From Eleusine coracana subsp. coracana (Eukaryota; Streptophyta; Magnoliopsida; Poales; Poaceae): a stretch of DNA of 64,000 nt. Both the position numbers and the translations under genes were made by a program. Within the stretch, counting starts at the first letter, position 1, and the number at the start of each line of letters is the position of its first letter. The notes under the pieces were generated by a model, which was not told the origin of the DNA, searched no databases, and worked only from the letters and a program-made list of their open reading frames with translations. Positions 56,301 to 64,000 of this stretch are shown here, piece by piece. The stretch is taken from assembly GCA_032690845.1 (NCBI GenBank), contig CM064426.1, forward strand, positions 72,838,403-72,902,402. Direction: 5' to 3'.

Positions 56301-59300
56301 GAAGGAGGTGGAGAATACGGGCTACAAGCTTTGGTACACGGGTACAACATCGGGTAAAAATGGTGTAGGCATCTTGATCGACAGGAGCCTTAAGGATGGA
56401 GTCGTAGATGTTAGGAGGCACGGGGACCAGATTATCCTTGTTCGGCTGATAGTTGGAGATTCGGCTTTAAATGTGATCAGTGCATATGCCCCTCAGGTAG
56501 GTCTTAGTGAGAGCATCAAGAGTCAGTTTTGGGAAGATTTAGATAGCATGGTTAGTGGCATACCTATCAGCGAGAAGCTTTTCATAGGAGGAGACCTTAA
56601 CGGCCATGTGGGGACGTCTAATGTAGGGTTCGAGCGGGTCCATGGGGGGTCCGGGTATGGTAGTAGGAATCAGGAGGGGGAGGATATACTTAATTGGGCG
56701 CTAGCTTATGACTTGTTGGTAGCGAATACCATATTTAGGAAGAGGGAATCCCATCTAGTGACCTTTAGAAGTGCACAACACTCGAGCCAAATCGACTTTA
56801 TCCTTGCCAGGAAGGAGGACAGGCGTGCTTGCTTGGACTGTAGGGTGATACCTGGGGAGTGTGTCGTCACTCAACATAAGCTTGTGGTGGCGGATTTTCG
56901 TTTTCGGGTACGGGTATACAGGGATAAACGTACCAAGACCGCGAGAACGAAGTGGTGGAAGTTTAGAGGGGAGCTGGCGCAAACTTTTAAGGAGAGGATG
57001 CTAGGAGAGGGACCCTGGGAGGAAGGAGAAGGACCAGATGACATGTGACTAAAAATGGCAACATGTGTTCGGAAGGTAGCTTCAGAAGTGTTTGGCGTGA
57101 GTAGAGGAGGCAAACAAGAAGCAAAAGACACCTGGTGGTGGAATGATGAGGTGCAAAGGGCTATCAAGGAGAAGAAGGAGTGTTTCAAGCGCCTACATCT
57201 TGACAAGAGTGCAACCAACATAGAAGGCTATAAAATAGCCAAGAGGGCTGCAAAGCGAGCAGTGAGTGTAGCAAAGGGTCAGGCATATGATAACCTTTAT
57301 CAGCGACTAGGCACGAAGGAAGGAGAGAAGGACATCTATCGGATGGCTAGGATCCGTGAGCGGAAGACGAGGGACATCAACCAAATCAAATGTATCAAGG
57401 ATGGGGTAGACCGACTCCTGGTGAGAGATGAGGAGATCAAGGACAGATGGCGAGAGTACTTTGATAAGTTGTTTAACGGAGAGGAGGAAGGTCCTATACT
57501 TGAGTTGGATGACTCATTTGATGATAACAACAGACGCTTTGTGAGGAGAATTCAGGAGACAGAGATAGAGGAAGCTTTGAAGAGGATGAAGAGTGGTAAA
57601 GCGATGGGCCCTGATGGTATCCCCATCGAAGTATGAAGATGCTTAGGTGCCAGAGCCATAGTATGGTTAACTAAGCTTTTTAACCTCATCTTTCGGTCAA
57701 ACAAGATGCCGGAAGAATGGAGGAGGAGTATAGTAGTACCGATCTTCAAGAACAAGGGAGATGTTCAAAGTTGTACTAACTATCGTGGGATTAAGTTGAT
57801 GAGCCATACGATGAAGCTCTGGGAGAGAATCATCGAGCATCGCCTAAGAAGAGTGACAAGTGTGACGCAAAACCAGTTTGGGTTCATGCCTGGAAGATCA
57901 ACCATGGAGGCGATTTTCTTAATGCGACAATTGATAGAGAGATATCGGGAGCAAAAGAAGGACTTACACATGGTCTTTATTGACCTCGAGAAGGCATATG
58001 ACAAAGTGCCAAGAAGTGTCATGTGGTGGGCCTTGGAGAAGCACAAAGTCCCAACTAAGTACATTACCCTCATCAAGGATATGTACAGGGACGCGAGGAC
58101 GTGTGTTCGGACATGTGATGGCGATACCAATGACTTTCCGATTAAAATAGGACCACCAAGGATCAGCATTGAGCCCTTATTTATTTGCTTTAGTGATGGA
58201 CGAGGTCACACGAGAAATACAGAGTGATGTCCCTTGGTGTATGCTCTTTGCTGATGATGTGGTGTTAGTTGACGAGAGTAGGGATGGGGTTAATAGGAAG
58301 TTGGAGCTGTGGAGGCACACATTAGAGTGCAAGGGTTTCAGACTTAGTAGGGCCAAGACCGAGTATATGATGTGTGAGTTTAGCGTGACTAGACATGAGG
58401 ATGGAGACGTTAGCCTTGATGGACAATTGGTGGCCAAGAAGGATACATTTCATTATTTAGGATCGATGTTGCAAAAGGACGGTGACATCGATGAAGATGT
58501 TAGGCATAGAATTTCAGCCGGCTGGTTGAAATGGCGTCAAGCATCCGGCGTCTTATGCGACAAGAGGGTGCCACAAAAGCTAAAAGGTAAATTCTATAGG
58601 ACGGCAATTTGTCCGGCGATGTTATACGGTGCTGAGTGCTGGCCTACGAAAAGACGACATGTTCAACAACTAAGTGTAGCAGAGATGCGTATGTTGCGTT
58701 GGTTTTGCGGGCATACAAGAAGAGACCGAATACGGAATGAAGATATCCGGGACAGGATAGGAGTGGCACCTATCGAGCAGAAATTGGTTCAACATCGGTT
58801 GAGATGGTTCGGACATGTCCAACGGAGACCTCCGGAGGCGCCGGTACGTAGTGGGGTTCTAAAGAGAGATGCTAATGTTAAGAGAGGTAGAGGCCGACCT
58901 AACTTGACTTGGGACGAGTCGGTTAAGAGAGACCTGAAGGCGTGGGATATCCCTAAGGAGCTAGCTATGGATAGGAGTGCTTGGAGACTAGCAATAGACG
59001 TGCCGGAACCGTGATTGTTATTTTTTATGCTTACTCGTTTTTGGCTTTTGTTTCTTTGTCTCTTCTTTTTTGGGTTCCCATGGGTTTCATCTCTAGCCTA
59101 CCCCAACTTGCTTGGGATAAAAAGGCTTTGTTGTTGTTGTTGTTGTTGTATAGTGTCGTAATTTGACAGCTATGCACACCAAGGTTCATGCAAAGAATAG
59201 ATTGCTAACTAGATCAAATATAACAAAGTGGATAATAAGTGTATCTGCCAGCGATATCTGCACAATAATTCCTAATAGTTCATTGGAGCTTTGCTACTTC

Positions 59301-59786
59301 GAAACAGCACCCTAGCTCCGCATCACAATCCCCCACTTGCAGTCCAGCATACCATAGATTTTGTTTCTTTTTCCAGTTAAAAAGGAAAACAGAAACGAAA
59401 GATAATTTGATTCGAGGTTGACACAGCAGGCAGGCCGTTGAGATAGAATGAGAGAGAGAGAGAGAGAGAGAGATTGCTTACTCGCGGACTGCGGTGTCGA
59501 CGATCTGGCAGACTGTGAGGGATATCATGGAGGTCTTGCCGGTACCGGACTGGGCCTGAGCGATGACGTCGCGGCCGTTGATGATGGGGAGAACGGCCCG
59601 CTGCTGGATGGCGGAGGGCTTCTCGAAGCCGTACCCGTAGATGCCGCGGAGGAGGTCGTCCTTGATGCCCATCTGGTCGAAGCTGCTGACGACCTCGACC
59701 CCTGGAGAGGTCTCGAAGGTGAGGTTCTCGTCGTCCATGTTGCGGCCGCCGCCGGGGCCGCGACGGGAGGTGGTCGCCGCCGCCAT
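53392..59786 (-). CDS. EIF4A3: eIF4A-III, DEAD-box RNA helicase of the exon junction complex
   Basis: ATP-dependent RNA clamp of the exon junction complex, acting in the nucleus and on spliced mRNA. Eight exons on the minus strand: 59786-59482, 55595-55334, 55246-55166, 54716-54609, 54533-54414, 54203-54036, 53909-53823, 53505-53392; 414 residues. All helicase motifs are present: Q-motif region [11 protein letters not shown], motif I AQSGTGKT (78-85), Ia PTRELA, GG, Ib [32 protein letters not shown]. The C-terminus [11 protein letters not shown] is the eIF4A-III signature. One oddity is that residues 132-145 repeat QVHSCIG twice just before the GG motif, making the protein seven residues longer than expected. 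Intron 1 (55596-59481) holds an antisense RTE LINE, and the intron between exons 5 and 6 holds a MITE. The next gene upstream is xylulokinase, same strand. Confidence 0.94.
54235..54331. mobile_element. small Stowaway-like MITE in an eIF4A-III intron
   Basis: A 97-bp element between TA dinucleotides with ends CTGCCTCTGTTC and the inverse of CTCCCTCTGTTTTT. It lies between exons 5 and 6 and leaves the splice sites intact. Confidence 0.7.
55732..55808. repeat. 39-bp tandem duplication beside the LINE
   Basis: The unit containing ACAAATGTGTATGTATTAAT and ATAGTGTCGTAA is present twice (from 55732 and from 55771). The second copy's end serves as the left target duplication of the LINE. Confidence 0.85.
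55894..57048 (+). pseudogene. RTE LINE endonuclease region
   Basis: Apurinic/apyrimidinic-type endonuclease domain that nicks target DNA. Visible motifs: [40 protein letters not shown] and SQIDFILAR, which carry the Asn, Glu, Tyr, Asp/Asn and Asp positions of the fold. The N-terminus holds about three copies of a G(R/A)-N-L-S-G-A repeat (residues about 8-60). The frame ends in TGA at 57046-57048, where the protein would otherwise continue into the next open piece at 57055. Confidence 0.85.
57055..59014 (+). pseudogene. RTE LINE reverse transcriptase region, two lesions
   Basis: Continuation of the LINE polyprotein in three open pieces: 57055-57636, ending in TGA; 57637-58165, same frame; and 58169-59014 after a frameshift. 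Reverse-transcriptase motifs are present: [39 protein letters not shown] (motif A), the [12 protein letters not shown] motif B at the frameshift, and LFADDVVLV (motif C, catalytic Asp pair). The C-terminus has [11 protein letters not shown] and a basic tail. The lesions are few, so the copy is fairly young. Confidence 0.87.
59446..59473. repeat. (GA)n microsatellite at the end of eIF4A-III intron 1
   Basis: Alternating AG of about 28 bp ending just before the donor site region of exon 1 (59482). On the gene strand it is a CT tract directly downstream of the 5' splice site. Confidence 0.85.
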
Positions 59787-60630
59787 TGGTGAAACCCTAG
59801 AGGAGCCGAGGAGGTGGTGTAGTGGTGGTGGGGAACGAATCGAGGCTCGAGAGAGGAGAAGGACCTAGAAGTTTTATCTCTTTTTTTTTTTTATGGGAGA
59901 AATTCTCTTGCCTGGCCTGAGAATATAACTCGTGATATCAAGGTATAGTAGCCATCTGATCAAATTGGAACGGAGGCGATGGAGCAAGGTTCCATTGTAC
60001 ATTTTACAGGTACACCCTCGATATTTTTCCTATATCATTTCAAATCCATGGCGATTCTGTACGGCCCTCACGAAGCTCGTAGCTCGTCGGTACATTTTAA
60101 ACTCCTCCGTCTCTATTCCTCATCCGCTCAAAGCCTCAATAGGTTTGTTTATGTCCTAATGCTGTCTTGCAGATAGTAATAAAAAAAATCTGTCTTGCAC
60201 GGATCGTAACATGCATTTTATGTTGAAAGGAAATTGAAAGGAAATGCTGTCTTCTAATTCTAGACCAGGATCATTGAAAGGAAATTTCAACGACATGAGA
60301 TTGCTGAGATGTAGGAGTGAACGCCGCCATGAATATGTTGCAGATTGATCATTTTCTTACTATATATATGCCGATTGTTTTGCAATCCGTACTTCTGTAC
60401 CAACATATCGCAACGTGCATTTGATCATGTAGCTTTTGAGATTCAGTTTGCTGCGGTCAATAGATTTAGTCAGTCCCGTTCAGATCAGTTCATATATAAT
60501 TCATTTCATTTCATCAACCATGCTTAATTCTTATACAGTAGCTTATCAGCAGTATGTCATGTTTAATCCAGAGATGATATAGTCCGTGTAGTGAACAATG
60601 TTCCAAAGTCATGCCTCTTGTGTAATTATT
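59787..60630 (-). promoter_or_regulatory. eIF4A-III upstream region and xylulokinase 3' region
   Basis: This 844-bp gap must hold both the 3' end of xylulokinase transcripts and the promoter of eIF4A-III. It is AT-rich apart from the leader just above 59786. I see no element or extra gene. Confidence 0.5.
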
Positions 60631-63600
60631 TCACTCTCGTTGACCGAATCTTTTGATGAGCTTCTGCTCAATCTCCAACCTCTTCTTCACTAACAATGTG
60701 TAGTTGTTCAGCAGCTCAATGTTCTTCTCGTCATCTACGAATGGAACGGCCAGCTTCATGCTGAGCGACGTTCTCTCCGATCTGCCAGAGTATACACATG
60801 AGAACGGCACGAACTCGCCTTGCTGGTTGCAGAGCCACCCATGGGCTGCTCGTAGAGCAGCACCCAAAGAGGCAGAGTCTGTATTGACAGAATGATAGAA
60901 GCATCAGACTTCACAGGCGTACACAATAGCTGGATGAATTATATATCATATACTATACTCTCAATGTTCAGCATATTATTCCCAAGCTATGACTGATGGA
61001 AACTGGTACAAGCACATTATTAAGTGGTGATGAGTATGCCCTGCACATGCCTGATCTTTGTGAAGTGTAAACTGGACAGCCGAAAATGGATGCCATAGAC
61101 TTGAGAATTAATGTGTTTGATGATGCTCCACCGGTTGCAATGATCCGCTTTGGAGGTACGGGCAGGCCACACCTCTCAGCATGACCCCTCATGGACAGGA
61201 ACTGACCTTCTATTATGGCGCGTACCTAGATCATGGACGTGAATTCAGTGATGTGAAGGAATTTTGGCATGTTAAACAGTTTGATTACAGATTCTGATCT
61301 GTTCTTACACCTCTGAAGGATGATCAAACTCGTCAAACTCATGTTCCACCATCTGATCTAAAGACCCACTGCTTAAGTTCTTGACAACATAACGATGATA
61401 TCCAACTGTGTGGATAGATAAATGATCAATGAAACAAAGTCAGATTGGTAAAGGAAAAAATATCAGGTCAAAACTAACCAACCTGGAAGCGGTGGGAGAA
61501 TCTCATGTTCCTTGTAGTAAAATCCCAGCTTCCCTCCTAAAAACGACAGAGAAAAAAAAAGGATCAGGAAAACAACATTTGTTAAGGAACATGACATTGT
61601 AATAGGCCTTAGCCTTGTCAGAATCAATGGATGATTTTAATAGACACTGACTTGCCAATTCTTGCACGCCTACAAACTGAGTGGTGAAATATCATTGTGT
61701 TGTTGTGACTTCTAGTCAAGCAATTATATCAGTTTTGCAAAATATTTTCTAATTTCTCATTTTATATACATAAACTATCATTTTATTATGCGAGAAGGTT
61801 GGCTAGCCATTGTGGAATATATTGAACAACAAGACACTAATATTGGTGCACCATTCAACGGAGTTGTCGCTTCAAGCAACCTGTTGAAGACATCCCAGGA
61901 TCTCTCAGCATAACGATTGCGAATATCTGAACAAAATGATGTATCAGTAAGGGTCAGTTTGTGCAACTTGCCTCAAAAAACAAGGGCAAGTGGTGCAACA
62001 ATAGGTACAACAAGCAGTACCTTCTCGTGTTAGAGATCCATTTTTATAGCAAAGCATAACCATGAAGGTCTTGGGATCAATTGGGTTAGGAAGGATGTTT
62101 CCCTCCAGGGATGGTTCAGGTGAATCAGTGATCCCGAAAACCTGAAGGGACATAAAGAACCGCTACTTAGCACCAGTGCTTGGTAAAAATGAAGCAAGTT
62201 TGAATAATGAGTTGTCTTTTTTTTTTCTGTAATGATCCTTTTATTAACTGGTCTATTATGAACTGATCCACAGCAGAAGATTTGTCTCGCATGGGTATGC
62301 AAATTCAAAACCAGGCCATAATGGAGTGGTTCACATTTCATAGTAGCCATAGCAGCATCTAAGGGGAAATGGATGTTGTAAAACAAGGTTATAGATGATT
62401 ACTGTGTCACTGGTCCCAAGACTGATTGCTAGATCACCAGGACTGCTCAAAGTCAACCCTGCAATGGAACCCAGTAGTATACTTCAAGTTTGTAGTGCGC
62501 AAGTAATGTTTACAGTGTATGAAATTAGGCCATTCGTTTGTATGGAAGAAATTTGTGAGGGTTTGATTACCTGCAAGGCTGTTGGGGTTGTCCCCTGACC
62601 ACTGAACAACTAGACAACTACTTGCAAACTGAAATCTGGTAGTACATAAAGCACAGATATGTCAACCTGACAAGCTTGCTTGTTCCAGTTGCAAGCACTG
62701 TCTAAAAAGTTGCTACTGTTGACTTGCACAATTTAGCGTTCCTATTCTGAACCCTACAGTTTACATGGTGCAGCACTTGCCCAGTTCCAAACACACTAAT
62801 TATTCATTAACAGGTCCTGAATTTTGATTAAAAAATTTTTGTGGCATACAACACATTACCTCTGAACAAAATAAGGAGATATCTTTCTAGGTACTTCATG
62901 AGCTGGTGCTAGCCTCCCAATTTTCTCCTCCAAATTGGGAGCCGTCGCCTACAACATTTTGAAATGTGAAAAATATTCAGTAGGGGTTCTACAGTATAGG
63001 CATTGTTGCAATTTCAAATTTGGTAGATGCAGGCAGGGGATACCTGAAGAGCGTCTTGGCGCAGCTGTCGCGTGGAGATGTCCATGAGGTTCATCCCGGC
63101 GCCGTCGGTCTCGTCGATGCAGGCGTACGCACCGATCAGCAGCGACGCCATGAACGAGCTCACCAGCGACACCCTCTCCGTTGCGTCGTACACGGCCGGC
63201 CTGGTCTGATACACCTTCCTTATCTGCGGGCCCGTGCACCGCTCGTGGGCGCGGCACCCCGTGACCGCCGCCAGCCTCGCCGCGCCGCCCATCGCCGCCT
63301 CCACCTCGCGGCACTGCGCCGCCGTGCTGCTGTCCATCCACACGGGCGCCTCGGGCGCCGCGAGCGCGCCGGCGAGCTGCGGCGCGAGCGGCCGGGCCGG
63401 GTCGAGCGCGGCGAGCGAGGCGGCGGCGTCCCGGGCCCAGTACACGCTCCCGTGCTGCTGCGCGCTGCCGGAGACGGCGGCGACGCGGCGGAGGTCCGCG
63501 CGCGCGGCGAACCGGCCGAGGAGCAGGTCCAGCGCCTCCGCCCACATGAGGGGCGGCGACACGATGCGGCCGCGCTCGGCGGGGTCGCGGAGGACGCCGC

Positions 63601-63861
63601 CGTCGGTGCCGTAGTGCGGGAGGTCGGAGTCGAAGTGGACGGAGTCGGCGGCCACGACGGTGAGGTCGGCGTCGAGCACCGTGGCCTTGAGCGACCTGGA
63701 ATGGAATGGAAATGGAGGTGAGGAATCTACCGTGTCCAGACAGAGAGCAAGAGCAAGAAAGGGGCTGGCTTATTTTATTACTGGGTGGAGCAGTCGAAGC
63801 CGAGGAAGAGGGAGTCGGCGGGGAGGCGGAGGGGCCGCAAGTCATCGCCGCCGGCGGCCAT
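60631..63861 (-). CDS. xylulokinase (FGGY carbohydrate kinase family)
   Basis: Phosphorylates D-xylulose to xylulose 5-phosphate with ATP, feeding pentose-phosphate metabolism; no transit peptide is seen, so it is probably cytosolic like Arabidopsis XK2. Eleven exons on the minus strand: 63861-63782, 63695-63044, 62948-62860, 62635-62571, 62458-62403, 62141-62021, 61926-61852, 61536-61483, 61405-61311, 61225-61051, 60878-60631; 569 residues, all phases agree. Motifs: FLGFDCSTQSLKA (N-terminal phosphate-binding), SGSAQQHGSVYW and WMDSSTAAQC (sugar site), ETDGAGMNLMDIS (catalytic Asp), VVQWSGDNPNSLAG, LGTSDT and IATGGASSN (adenine/phosphate site). The intron between exons 10 and 11 starts with GC instead of GT. 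A decayed duplicate lies at 51955-53110, and a tRNA-Thr gene ends 88 bases upstream of the start codon on the same strand. Confidence 0.93.
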
Positions 63862-63931
63862 CAGCGGAGGCAGAGCTGCAGCTGACTGATGCCAATGCGG
63901 GCCTGTGGATTTTGACAAAGGTCCTGAAGCG

Positions 63932-63942
63932 AAAAAAAAAAA
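63932..63942 (-). terminator. RNA polymerase III terminator (T11) of tRNA-Thr
   Basis: On the minus strand, eleven consecutive T residues begin seven bases after the tRNA 3' end, a strong Pol III stop signal. Confidence 0.8.
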
Positions 63943-63949
63943 GGAGTAA

Positions 63950-64000
63950 TGCTTTCGTTGAGAGTCGAACTCAAGACCTCCCGCTTACTAAACGGGTGCT
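63950..64000 (-). tRNA. tRNA-Thr (anticodon AGU), 5' part beyond the window
   Basis: Read on the minus strand, the sequence gives the anticodon arm CCCGT-TTAGTAA-GCGGG (anticodon AGT in DNA), the variable loop, the T arm TTGAG-TTCGACT-CTCAA and the 3' acceptor strand ACGAAAGC with discriminator A at 63950. The D arm and 5' acceptor strand lie past position 64000. The form is eukaryotic cytoplasmic (no encoded CCA). The B-box GTTCGACTC lies in the T arm. Confidence 0.93.

Larger units (their letters stand above)
55809..59148 (+). mobile_element. RTE-clade non-LTR retrotransposon (LINE), near full length
   Basis: A 3.34-kb element between 13-bp perfect target duplications TATAGTGTCGTAA (55796-55808 and 59149-59161). 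It encodes an apurinic endonuclease then a reverse transcriptase and ends with the short (TTG)n tail typical of RTE. It sits antisense in intron 1 of eIF4A-III. Two stops and one frameshift inactivate it. Confidence 0.93.

Noticed and set aside
62395..62598. Plus-strand frame within xylulokinase exons 4-5
   Set aside because: Antisense shadow of conserved exons on the minus strand.
1..64000. CRISPR array, operon, phage or bacterial system
   Set aside because: No spaced palindromic repeats, no bacterial gene spacing or ribosome-binding pattern; all recognisable genes are plant nuclear genes with spliceosomal introns.

Overview
The window is nuclear DNA of a grass, most like Oryza or a close relative. 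The signs are GC-rich intron-split genes set in AT-rich intergenic DNA, grass-type transposons (a CACTA element, Stowaway-, Harbinger/Tourist- and hAT-like MITEs, a Copia element, a Cassandra TRIM and an RTE LINE), and a cytoplasmic-type tRNA-Thr. Nothing bacterial, viral or organellar is seen. Species is an inference.

Layout. 1-3.6 kb: non-coding DNA with a complete CACTA element (TSD GTT). 3.8-5.5 kb: a three-exon F-box gene. 7.8-14 kb: a dead Ty1/Copia element with 126-132 bp LTRs and TSD GTTTG, carrying a Cassandra TRIM (5S-rRNA-derived LTR) nested in reverse. 15.2-16.7 kb (minus): a truncated LRR receptor gene that keeps only the ectodomain. 17.4-28 kb: tandem segmental duplications cut by MITEs, a LINE tail and a 1.06-kb Mutator-like element. 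28.5-32.6 kb: an eroded retroelement. 37.4-40.6 kb: an intact RLK7/HAIKU2-type LRR receptor kinase, the full-length relative of the truncated gene, flanked on both sides by short tandem duplications. 45.9-49.0 kb: a CEPR1/XIP1-type LRR receptor kinase. 50.5-53.1 kb: an RTE LINE tail and a decayed duplicate of a xylulokinase gene. 53.4-59.8 kb (minus): the exon-junction-complex helicase eIF4A-III, with an RTE LINE in intron 1 and a 7-residue in-frame tandem duplication. 60.6-63.9 kb (minus): an intact 11-exon xylulokinase gene. The window ends in a partial tRNA-Thr(AGU) gene on the minus strand.

The genes do not form one pathway. Two of them are LRR-XI peptide-receptor kinases (peptide signalling at the plasma membrane), one is a likely SCF substrate adaptor, one is an mRNA-quality-control helicase and one is a cytosolic sugar kinase. 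I see no clear new multi-gene system. The most notable features are the kinase-less receptor beside its parent, the eIF4A-III duplication, the Cassandra-in-Copia nest, the 1.06-kb long-TIR element and the xylulokinase pseudogene. All exon boundaries were read by eye from GT/GC-AG sites and protein-family continuity.
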